Assembly: GCA_029532625.1 (NCBI GenBank) | Contig: JARFXM010000005.1 | Span: 2,046,001 to 2,110,000 of the forward strand | DNA: 64,000 bases | Direction of reading: 5' to 3' | Source of the DNA: Lomentospora prolificans | Taxonomy: Eukaryota; Ascomycota; Sordariomycetes; Microascales; Microascaceae | Shown: piece by piece, positions 55,065-64,000 of the stretch | Layout of the letters: the number at the start of each line of letters is the position of its first letter | How positions within the stretch are numbered: the stretch's first letter is position 1 | Translations under genes and position numbers: made by a program | Notes under the pieces: generated by a model | Seen by the model: the letters and a program-made list of their open reading frames with translations, nothing else | What the model was told of the DNA's origin: nothing | Databases searched by the model: none

Positions 55065-57427
55065 ATGGAGCAGCAAGCAGAACTCGAGCAGCTCCGGAGA
55101 TTGTTACAAGAAGCACAACGCGACCGCGAAGAAGCACAACGCGGCCGCGAAGAGGAACGGCGCCGACGCGAAGAGGAACAGCGCCGACGCGAAGAAGCAC
55201 AACGCGGCCGCGAGGAGGAACGGCGCCGACGCGAAGAGGAACAGCGCCGACGCGAAGAAGCTGAAGAGCAGGCGAGACGATCGTCGCCCCTCACCCTCCC
55301 GGAATATCTCGAGGCTTGTCATGACCTCCATCTTGCTATGCAGGTAGTAACCGACCGCTCTCTCACCACCCAAGGCGACACTACCAACCCGACCGGCCGA
55401 ATATTTCCTCGACGAATCATCCCCTGGGGAGAAGACTTCGCAATTCAACAGGAGAAGATTTGGAACGACCTTTCTGTTAGCACCTCGTTTTGCTCCGTAC
55501 CCACCTTTCCATCCCAACATCAATTGGAATATGTCAAATCAATGCTTCAGCCTATTAGTAGTGAGCTTGGGGTCCGGAATTTTGAGCGAGATGCTATCGA
55601 AAATGCAGTTCAGACGTTGGTTCAGAGGGCTCTTGCGGATCCGCTACTCCGAAGTAGTCTCAAACTCCAGGGAACAGTGACCTTCGACAGCCATACAAAT
55701 CTCGGTTCCACCGATAGTGACTCTATATCTGGCCACATAGAGCATATGTCTCTCAGCACTGGTAGCGCTAGTATGTCGAAGTCGGCCCTAAGAGGCCCTG
55801 CTAGCAAGGCCCGTAGAAGGGGGAGGGGGAAAGGGAATCGAGCGGACCAATTTTGCATATACAGGACTTCAGATGACCGGAATACACCTGCCTTGGCTAT
55901 TGAATTCAAGGCACCACACAAGCTGAGCGTCGACGAAATTGTCACAGGTCTAGAGTCGGAAATCCAGCCTGAACGTGACGTGATCAACAAAGATGGTCAA
56001 GACTTTGCCTTCTCATCTAAGGCACTCTCCGCCGCTGTTATCACCCAACTCTTTTCTTACATGATTGGCAAGGGTATCCGGTATGGCTACGTGTGCACAG
56101 GCCCGGCTTTCATCTTCCTTTACATCCCAGATGATCCCTCTATCGTCTATTTCTCAGTGTGCGTACCATCCCTAGATGTAAAGGACGACGATGAAACGTG
56201 GCTCCATCGCACCGCCGTCGCGCAGGTTTTTGCCTTCATTCTTCAGGCGCTCCGTGCGACACCACCTCCCCAGTCCTGGCATGACGAAGCGGAGAAATTG
56301 GATACCTGGGCTGTTGAATACGACGACATTCTCAAGGCTATCCCAGCGACAGTCCGAAAATCTAAGAAACGTGTGTCTCTGTATAAACCGCAGCGTTGGA
56401 AGGGCTTTACACGGTCGCCAATTCGGACCCGCTCTCGCTGCCATCCATCTGGTACTAGCGTCGGACGCCTAGAACATGAGGACGATGAAGACCCTCCCTC
56501 TCCTACTCCTAATCCAGGCCGTTCCAGCAAGAACGCTGTACTATCAGCGGCAAGTGGCTCTCGGGGGGTGGGGGACAAGGAGCACGCCAAGGTAACCAGT
56601 CAGACCACAGCCAGGCAACGAAGCCAAACATACAAAGCCGGCCATTCTGCACTGTGAACTGTCTCTTGGGATTAGCATGTGGCGGGCCTATAGATAAGGA
56701 ATGTCCAAACTCTGACCTGCATGGGCCAGCACATATCCGTCGGCGTGAATTTCTTGCTCTCGTCCGAACTCAACTCGCCACAGACAGAGGCAACGATGCG
56801 GATTGCGCACCACTGCACCTATCAGGCGCACGGGGGTCCCTTTTCAAGGTGCGGCTGTCAGCCTACGGATACACCCTCGTTGCCAAGGGGGTTGAGAGCA
56901 TCGACCGTATCCACCTACGGCACGAGAACAAGATATATAACCAACTCAAGACTATTCAAGGGAAGCATGTCCCAGTATGTCTCGGCAGCATAAACTTAGA
57001 ACTGCCTTACTATTACAACAGTGGTGTTTATAATCACTTCATGCTATTGAGCTGGGCTGGGCGACCCCTATTTAATTGTATCAATCAGATCCCCCAAGCT
57101 GACGAGCCTATCAAAGAGGTAACCAAGATTTTCAACGCTATACACCAGCTAGGCGTTCTTCACCATGATGTGGCGGTACGCAATATCTTGTATGACGCGG
57201 ACCGCCGCACTTTCGTGGTAGTTGATTTCGAGCGTGCGGAGTTCCGCCCCCGCTATCCACTCAGCTCGATAGGGCTGAATAGCCAATGTCAAAAGAGGAA
57301 ACGCCGAGGAGCGCTGAAAGAAGGCAAGGACGATTTTGCGCGAGAACTAGAGTCTGCAGTGGTGAATATCTCCAAGTTCGCTATGCACAGAGAGGTACCG
57401 ATGGCGAGTCAGCTCTACCATAATTGA
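55065..57427 (+). CDS. Nuclease-fold plus kinase-like fungal protein, interrupted by one frameshift
   Basis: Two overlapping frames, 55065-56657 and the one ending at 57427, form one gene. Residues 1-70 are a charged repeat helix. A PD-(D/E)XK-like core follows: ADQFCIYR with Asp261, then ALAIEFKAPHKL with Glu280-x-Lys282. After a disordered linker comes a Cys segment (FCTVNCLLGLACGGPIDKECP) and a kinase-like domain with HHDVAVRNIL (for HRDxxxxN) and VVDFERAE (for DFG). The frame must lose one base at the G6-T-G5 stretch 56563-56574: frame 1 runs into TGA at 56655-56657, while the shifted frame reads through into PFCTVNC. I recall the same architecture as one protein in many ascomycetes. No intron explains the shift. 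Function is unknown; the nuclease-kinase pairing suggests defence or regulation, as inference. Confidence 0.82.
55131..55256 (+). repeat. 63-bp tandem repeat in the coiled-coil start of the nuclease/kinase gene
   Basis: Two nearly identical 63-base copies begin at 55131 and 55194 and encode the 21-residue unit EAQRGREEERRRREEEQRRRE. The copies differ at one visible position (GAAGAG versus GAGGAG, silent). Being a multiple of three, the unit can change copy number without breaking the frame. The product would be a long single alpha helix. Confidence 0.9.
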
Positions 57428-59005
57428 GCGACGATAAGGGGAGAAAATGAGACATACCTAGCATAATCGGTCGCCTCATGTGATGAGAGATATATCTGAC
57501 ACTGGATGTCATATCTCGCTCACTACGATACGAGCGGGGCGTCGATCCCAGGTTAGGGTGCGGCTGGCGTTAGAAGGATGATTTATGCAACACGTCCGCT
57601 GAGCTGGAGCAAGCGAGTGGGATATTATGTAAACCGTCCCGTCCTTGTCAAACTTTTGTCTAAGGTGTTGCTTTCAGAATTTCGATGACTTGTACTCAAT
57701 GTCATTTTTAGCATTGTCATATGAAAATGGAGAATCCTGGTACTGATAATGGACATGACGAGTAAAGGTAAGTGATAGGGCATGATGAATGGCATATAAT
57801 AAGGGATGTGAAAACTTCGAGAGTGAGGTGGAAGGAGGGTGAAAGTATAGCAGGGTAAGGAAATAGAGCTCGCTGCCTCACCTCCATATTGTGCTTGATC
57901 TCCTAACAAGACGTCACAAAGATCTTGCCAGGGAATGACAAAGTAAGCATCTTGCACTTGCGGCGGTACGATGCAAGCTGAATGGTTAGAATATAATGAT
58001 GGCTGGTTACGCGAGTTATTTCCAACAAATATGACCATGGGAATCGCCAAGTATTTCTCCATACTTTCGGCTTTCAAATCAACTTCGAGGACTCTTGCTG
58101 AAGAAGTCAGAACATGCATGAACAAACGCCGGCGCGAACTTCCTTTTGTCACTCGGTTTCGAGGCCACACCAATACCAAACAAACACACTGTCAGTATGG
58201 GTGCCTGAATATCTGATGAATCACAAAGTAATAGTTCACTGCCATAGGGCGGCCCTATAGATAAACTGTTTCCCAGGAACAACAAACTATTCTTGGGAAT
58301 GATGACTCAACAGACCCAATGCCTCGGCGCTGCTTCGAATCCGATCTGCACCCGGATACGGATTTAGAATTGCTGCAATCAGATGCCGCAATTATGTAAA
58401 CAATTATATCAGCATGACCCCAATACGTCACGTCCCGCTAGCAACTGAGATGCCCTCAAGGGCTGCAGTTGTTGCTACTAGTGCCAACCACGTATTGCCG
58501 CGATAGCCCAAGTAGTATTTCTTGACGATATGCTCCCGCCAGAGGGTACAGACAACTTACGACAGTCTCTTCTTATAGCTATCAACCCCTAGGCAAAGCC
58601 TCAAGGCTATACATTCATAATAGGGAAGTCCTTGAAGACCCTAAGTCGCTAAATCAAGGTTATCCATGTAATGGGCTAGCTGGAGTGATCAAGGATATGG
58701 AGTGCTACGAAGTAGAAGATCGGCGGGCAAGTTTCAAGGGCTAGTGACCGGGGTGCGGTCGGAGTGGCTACACCAATGCATCCGATGCTGTACGAAGGAA
58801 TAAGGGGGGTGTAATACGAAATGAGACGCAATAAAGCCCGAACAGATCTGACAGATTGTTGCCTAAGGATCTGGCGGGGTTTATTGGGCCATTAACGCAC
58901 GGACCGAGCTTATTGCATCTAGATCCGCCTAGAGAAGGGTTCCATATTATCCAGGGGTTTCCCCTCTTCATCACTGCTCTATGAATTCTCGCTTTTCACG
59001 ATACA
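57428..59005. other. Gene-free spacer
   Basis: No gene recognised in about 1.6 kb; a 184-codon minus-strand frame (57625-58179) is rejected as non-coding. The last part should contain the promoter of the HET gene. Confidence 0.4.
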
Positions 59006-61270
59006 ATGACCTATCAGTACCAACCGTTACAGGGTGCCGAGATACGGCTTTTGACCCTTGAGCCATTAGAAGAGCACTCAGATGCCGCATCACCAATCCG
59101 TTGCCGCCTAGAACATGCGAACCTGCCCCTTCAACCTGAACAACCCGTGCAACGGCGGTTCAAGGGGGACAACTATGTTTGGCCCGAATCCTATACAGCC
59201 TGCGATGGGTCCGTTCTATTCCAGACTAGTACCTCGCCGAAATGGGTTCCAACAACCATCCCCGAGTCGGTAGGAAACAGTAGTCTTTCCGCCGAAAACG
59301 AACTTCCGTGGCGCTTCGACTGGGGTGATTACATGGCCCTCTCATATGTCTGGGGTTCTCCCGAGCCCCATCGTACCATTTTTCTTAACGGAGCTCCATT
59401 TTCGGTCGGTCCTAATCTTTTCGATGCGTTGCTGCTTCTTCGACGCAGTCAGAGGATCCGCCAGGGATTTAAGTTATGGGTTGACGCCATCTGCGTCAAC
59501 CAAGCCGACATCATCGAACGTAGTGTGCAGGTCGGGCGCATGCGCGACATTTACGCATCGGCATGGCATGTGGTTACCTTTCTGGGCGCTGACGCTGATG
59601 ACAGCGAACTCGCGGTGGCTGCGATTCGGTGGATTGGGGCCCAGATTGGAGAGGCGAAGAACCCCTTGGACGAGCTGTACGGTGAGCCTATCAAGGTAAA
59701 TTTGTCCGTGTTAGGGAACTTCACACTATCGCCGAGAAGTGCTTTGCGAGAAGAGGTCTACAGGGCCCTCTTCTACCTCCTCATTAGACCGTATTGGCGG
59801 CGGATGTGGATCTTACAGGAAGTAGCTATGGCGAGGGCAGACGCACCGGTGGCCTGCGGGAACACTTATTTGACATGGGCGCTGATTTTCGGTGCCGCAA
59901 AATTCATCGAACTTGACGAAGGGAGATTCGATCGTGACATCGTGTCACAGTCGCGCCAAAAGAGATCTCGGAGCCCATATGAGTTTGCAAGGGGCAGACT
60001 CGTGGATGAGGAATGGTCGTCGGAAGGAACATGGAAACTGCTGTTAGATATGCAGGATCTGCAGCTTTCTCAAGCACATTCTCCTGGTTCAGTTGGTTCA
60101 GAGCCCAAGATGGACATTTTGAGGCTATTGTCCCTTGCACGAAGAGCCAAGATCACCGATGACAAAGACCGAGCGTATGGGGTTCTGGGACTCAGAATGA
60201 TCGCTGCGCGTATAACTATGCTGCCAGACTATACACTGCCGATGCCGGTTATCTACCAGAACTTCATGCAGGAACTGTTGTCTAAAGGAGACTTGAATAT
60301 TCTCCGCTTGGCCTCGCGACATCGAGGAGCGATTTATAGTCGTCGCAACTTCGGGCATCGTATCGTGATAAACGGGAAGCCCGTCATCGAGTCCCTCCTA
60401 GGCTCAGCCAGCAAAAAGAAGGAACTCTGGATTGGCGATCACTGCCTTCATGAGCTCCCATCCTGGGCAGTCTGCTGGGCGTGCAAGCCAGCACCAACTG
60501 CGGAGCTGGTCGGCTGTTATCGTGCGGCGGGAGATGCGAGTCCGTCGCCTCCCATGTTCTCCGATTCCACCCTCCAAGTGCAGGGCATCATCGTCGACAT
60601 GATCACTTCCCTGGGTAGCTTTCATCCCACCGAAGTAGATGCGACGTACCCCATCAACACATCCCAGCCGCCAGGCAGCATCTACGGAGACTTGGAAGCC
60701 ACTCGAGCCGCTTTTTGGAGGACAGTGGTTGGCAATACCACAGCGAAAGGCGGTGGGCCCGCACCGGAGTCGTATGCATCTCTCCTCAATCGCAGAATCT
60801 GGGAATTCGGTCTCGTAACCGTGGAATCGAACGGTTTTGGGCTCCACGAGATCATGGCCCGGAACAAGCAACTAGTGCTGTCGGGTTACAAGCTCGAGGA
60901 GCTCGCTTTCGACCGCAAGGAATCCTCCTCTTGGTTAACTCGAAAGGAAGAGTGGAAAGTGTCGGTTGATAAGAATAAGGGTGAACTCACCGAGGTTGAG
61001 CTCGAGGCGATGTCATGGGCTATGAATGTGTTGGCTTGGAGGCGGTTAGCGGGTACCAAGATGGGACGGATGGGACTCGCTTGTGCGGACGCCAAAATCG
61101 GCGATAGCATTGCGCTGCTGGTGGGTTGCGACGTGCCGATGGCTCTGAGAAGACGCGAGGATGATGATGGGTGGGTGGTTGTTGGTGAATGCTATATCCA
61201 TGGTATCATGAACGGAGAGGCCTTCGATAATAGTGATGATATAGTTGTTAGTGATATTACGCTTCGTTGA
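59006..61270 (+). CDS. HET-domain heterokaryon-incompatibility protein
   Basis: Single exon of 754 residues. The HET domain lies at about 105-270: DYMALSYVWGS near residue 110, then LWVDAICVNQADIIERS near 158, MRDIYASAWHVVTFLG, and RPYWRRMWILQEVAMA near 265. These are the three conserved HET blocks. The rest is the variable C-terminal half, with KITDDKDRAYGVLGL and DCMPMP-like segments that are seen in many HET proteins; no NACHT, WD40 or ankyrin repeat is attached. HET proteins trigger vegetative-incompatibility cell death after non-self recognition; whether this one does so is not known. No signal peptide. It lies 1.6 kb downstream of the nuclease/kinase gene. Confidence 0.94.
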   Translation: MTYQYQPLQGAEIRLLTLEPLEEHSDAASPIRCRLEHANLPLQPEQPVQRRFKGDNYVWPESYTACDGSVLFQTSTSPKWVPTTIPESVGNSSLSAENELPWRFDWGDYMALSYVWGSPEPHRTIFLNGAPFSVGPNLFDALLLLRRSQRIRQGFKLWVDAICVNQADIIERSVQVGRMRDIYASAWHVVTFLGADADDSELAVAAIRWIGAQIGEAKNPLDELYGEPIKVNLSVLGNFTLSPRSALREEVYRALFYLLIRPYWRRMWILQEVAMARADAPVACGNTYLTWALIFGAAKFIELDEGRFDRDIVSQSRQKRSRSPYEFARGRLVDEEWSSEGTWKLLLDMQDLQLSQAHSPGSVGSEPKMDILRLLSLARRAKITDDKDRAYGVLGLRMIAARITMLPDYTLPMPVIYQNFMQELLSKGDLNILRLASRHRGAIYSRRNFGHRIVINGKPVIESLLGSASKKKELWIGDHCLHELPSWAVCWACKPAPTAELVGCYRAAGDASPSPPMFSDSTLQVQGIIVDMITSLGSFHPTEVDATYPINTSQPPGSIYGDLEATRAAFWRTVVGNTTAKGGGPAPESYASLLNRRIWEFGLVTVESNGFGLHEIMARNKQLVLSGYKLEELAFDRKESSSWLTRKEEWKVSVDKNKGELTEVELEAMSWAMNVLAWRRLAGTKMGRMGLACADAKIGDSIALLVGCDVPMALRRREDDDGWVVVGECYIHGIMNGEAFDNSDDIVVSDITLR

Positions 61271-61778
61271 AGTGCTAATCTCCCTAGCGTCGAATCCCAC
61301 CCGACCGTAGGTTTGTTTCTGGCGGCTGCAATGCTTGTATGATGCGTATGTGTTGGCATGGAACCTGATATGCATGTATCACATAATACTATAATGGCAA
61401 GTTTTGGGTGTGTTCCCGATGTTATATCAGTCTGGTGCGTGTTGTTTCGGATCATAATATCATGTATTGATCGAACAGGAAGGTTGAGGCTTACAGCCAC
61501 TCGTTGATTCACCTTCTTTACTTGTACCCATGATCAGACTAATCCTGCAGCTGCATATGTACGAAGAATAGAATAGAAATTGTTGACGGTCAGATTGTGG
61601 TGTGTTCCTTCCATCCGACCTTCTTAAGCGTAAAGCTAAGAGTTCGACGCTAGAGGGCCATACAAAATAGCAACCTAAATACCTCCACATTCGTATATCG
61701 GTCATGGCAAGACAGACCTGCGAAACTAGGATTCCAGATACTCAATAGTTTCAGCAGTTCAATTTAAACCAAGTGCGC
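61271..61778. other. Convergent intergenic region, no feature recognised
   Basis: Gap between the HET gene and the subtilase stop. No gene or repeat recognised. Confidence 0.45.
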
Positions 61779-63027
61779 TTAAGCAATACCGTTGTAGGCG
61801 ATAAGATTGGGGCTGCCAGGCTTGCCGCTCGTGACGCTCGCCCTTCCAAGAGCCAAAATACGGGCCTTGAGCGCGCCGGGGGTGTTGATGTTCTCAAGGA
61901 CAGCGAGATAGAGAGCGAGGCCGGCAACGTGGGGACAGGCCATGGAGGTACCGCTAATTGTGGCGGTGGCGCTGGTCGAGCCAATGTAGGTAGACACGAC
62001 GCCAGTACCGGGAGCGAGGATGTCGACGGCCGAGCCGTAGTTGGAGTAAGTGTCCTCAACCCAGTTGGAGTTGATGGCACCGACGGTAAGACCCTCGGGG
62101 GCTGAAGCAGGGGAGACGTCGGAGGCAAGGACGTCCTCGTTTCCGGATGCAATGACGCAAAGAATGCCAGAGTTGAAGGCAGAGCGGACGGCAGTGTTGA
62201 AAGCGACAGAGAAGGGACCTCCGAGAGACATGTTGATGACGGCGCGCTTCTGGCGGCCCTTGCTCACGATATCTTTGACGGCCCAGTTGAAACCATCGAG
62301 GATGATGGCGGTGGAGGCCTCGCGGCCTTTGAAGACCTTGACGTCGATGACTTTGGCGGCCTTGGCGACACCGTAGGTCTTGCCGGCAATGGTTCCCGCA
62401 ACGTGGGTGCCGTGGCCGAGGGTGTCATCGAAGGCGCCACCAGCGGCGTTGTATCCGCGGCTTGCACGGCCGCCAAAGTCGTTGTGGTCCACATTGATGC
62501 CGCTGTCTACGACGTAGGCGAAGGTGCCAGATCCGCTAGTGGAGTCGTAGCGGTAAGTGGTGGATCCGCGGGTCTTGCTGGAGATGGTGCCGAGACCCCA
62601 GGTCGCGCCAGGCTGGGTCACGGTGGCGGAGAGTGTGTAAATTTGGTCCGCCTCGACCTCAGCAACCTGGTCACGCGATCAGTATTGTGTAGGTTGAACT
62701 GAATGGGGATGTATTAAAGCCACTTACATCGGGGTTGTTCTTGATTTCTTCGAGGGTAGCTTCGTCAAACTGACCAGCATAACCACGGAATCCGGGCATG
62801 TCATATGTATTCTCAATTCCGGTGAGGTCGCGGCGGCCCAAGCTGCGCTTGTGGACGTCGCTGACCCAGCTCAGGTGGGACTCGGCACCTTCAGCAGAGA
62901 CAGAGTCCTTTAGGATGACGATGTACTTGCCCTCGACATTGGGTCCCTCCTCGCGCTGCTGGATAGGGCCAGCGATGGCGAAGGGGACAAAGTTGAGGAG
63001 GAAAGCGAGCTTTCGGAACGAAACCAT
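61779..63027 (-). CDS. Secreted subtilisin-like serine protease (proteinase K type, S8A), two exons
   Basis: Exons 62728-63027 and 61779-62666 give 395 residues. A signal peptide (MVSFRKLAFLLNFVPFAIAG) leads to an I9 inhibitor propeptide with the KYIVILKD start. Mature-domain catalytic residues are visible: Asp154 in YVVDSGIN, His185 in GHGTHVAG and Ser341 in GTSMACPHVAG, with the oxyanion Asn in ASGNED. The length and TWGLGTISS start of the mature enzyme fit fungal cuticle-degrading and alkaline proteases of pathogens and saprobes. It is exported and cleaves proteins outside the cell. The intron is 61 bp (62667-62727). The start was placed at 63025-63027; an earlier frame start lacks an ATG. 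Confidence 0.95.
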
Positions 63028-64000
63028 TTTGATATGCAAGAGGGGTTACCAAAGAGACAAGATACTCGACGACCTGGAGTGTTGATGGTGGAGATAAGAC
63101 AAAAGGACGGACGTGAATCTGGTGCGAGGGAATCTGATTTTTTATATACAAAGATCCGAGCTTGATGAGAACTCGGACCCGCCCTATCTCTCCCGTGCTT
63201 GATAAGGAGGTTTCATATCGGCCCAAGGTCGATATCACAAAGAGGCTAGAGTAATGGCACCATCTATCCAAGCCTTGAGTTGTTGGCGATGTCTTGCGCT
63301 CTTCATCCACGTCTTGGCGCATATTACAGTAGCATCTACGTATTGCGGAGCCAAGTACGGCACCTCATGGTTCAGAAGGGGGAAGAAGGACGACCGAACT
63401 TTTGTTACGAGGTTCCAGCGCGTCCAATGCGAGGCAAACAAAGGGCGGAAAGGCCAGAATGAAACAATGGGCCCTCCGCATGACCGCATTTGGGGCTCTT
63501 TCTTCATGTGCACATACTTTTAACTTCCCACCCTGGGCTGGGGAACTTTTTTTTCTTTTTTTTCTTTTCTTTTCTTTTTTCCGTTCGCACCGCGGTCTTC
63601 CACGAGTAGGCGCGAGAAGATGAAGAAATCGACAGCGCCCGAGAACACCACTAAGCTTGATCCAGGGCTGTTCCCTGGCAGAATGCGACCCTGAGATCGG
63701 TAGTTCATACCACCTAGGTTTAGCTAGCTTCCCAATGTGGTGTAAGCGCCGGAAGATTGCACCCGCCCGATGCCACCTCGTTGTTTGCCGACTGGAGTCC
63801 TTTTCCATTTCATATTGGGCAGGACCTTCTGTTGATGCCCTGTTGGCTGGCGCTGTGGCCGACTGAGTTGTCGAACCGGGACGGCGACCGCGCCTGAGCA
63901 CTGTCGTCCCGCCATGTCGGTGAGGGAAGGCCTGGCGCGCTTTTGAAGATATCAGGCCATCAATCAGAGCTTCATGTTGATAGCACTGGTCGTCGCCTGG
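63028..64000. other. Promoter side of the subtilase and right window edge
   Basis: No gene recognised. A pyrimidine tract of T runs broken by C lies at about 63549-63581. A minus-strand frame of 178 codons (63365-63901) contains lysine runs that are the complement of this tract and is not supported. Confidence 0.4.

Noticed and set aside
56585..56620. Short intron joining the nuclease and kinase frames
   Set aside because: The only donor/acceptor pair gives about 25 bases, too short for a fungal intron; a G-run indel is simpler.
57625..58179. 184-residue minus-strand frame
   Set aside because: Composition of Met, His, Thr and Leu without family words or a sensible start; probably chance in an AT-rich spacer.
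61773..62376. Plus-strand glycine/alanine-rich frames
   Set aside because: Antisense shadows of the subtilase gene, whose catalytic motifs are clear on the other strand.
63365..63901. 178-residue minus-strand frame near the right edge
   Set aside because: Its lysine-rich run is the complement of a pyrimidine tract, and no family or splice support exists.

Overview
The window reads as nuclear DNA of a filamentous ascomycete (Pezizomycotina). Genes carry short GT-AG introns of about 50-80 bp. The protein families are typical of moulds: LaeA-like methyltransferase, HET, ankyrin with a STAND-type N-terminus, fungal MFS and LAT permeases, Baeyer-Villiger monooxygenase and a proteinase K-like subtilase. 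Degenerate transposon pieces full of stops and frameshifts look like repeat-induced point mutation (RIP). No rRNA, tRNA, CRISPR or organelle signal was recognised. Exon structures were worked out by hand from splice signals and frame continuity.

Layout. 0-3.3 kb: end of a Zn2Cys6-type regulator and a six-exon LaeA-like methyltransferase. 3.3-10.1 kb: a NadR-like P-loop ATPase, divergent from a five-exon gene whose single reading frame joins an RNA-dependent RNA polymerase (SGGDLDGD motif) to a Upf1/NFX1-type SF1 helicase. 10.4-15 kb: a concentrative nucleoside transporter with a one-base frameshift and an LLM-class flavin monooxygenase. 15-18 kb: AT-rich, with ankyrin-like and ABC-transporter relics. 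18.1-21 kb: a 916-residue fungal protein of unknown function. 21-26 kb: transposon graveyard (DDE transposase, chromodomain integrase end, Ty3/gypsy RT-RNase H). 26.1-28.6 kb: a dynamin-like GTPase with a one-base frameshift.

30-46.5 kb resembles a catabolic and transport neighbourhood. It holds an allantoate/pantothenate-type MFS permease divergent from a Baeyer-Villiger monooxygenase, an unknown protein, a LAT amino-acid permease, a possible small secreted peptide, a decayed secreted-protein gene, a HAD dehalogenase, a deleted alpha/beta-hydrolase pseudogene, a metallo-beta-lactamase-fold hydrolase and a flavin amine oxidase. 47-57.5 kb: a STAND-N/ankyrin protein, a Tna1-like MFS transporter, and a nuclease-fold plus kinase-like protein broken once at a G run. 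59-63 kb: a HET-domain protein and a secreted subtilase.

Two results matter most. The RdRP-helicase fusion puts in one polypeptide two activities that are separate subunits in the S. pombe RDRC (Rdp1, Hrr1) and separate proteins in Neurospora meiotic silencing (SAD-1, SAD-3). Separately, three otherwise well-preserved genes (nucleoside transporter, dynamin, nuclease/kinase) each need one base added or removed exactly at a homopolymer. This could be assembly error, so they should not be called pseudogenes without checking reads.
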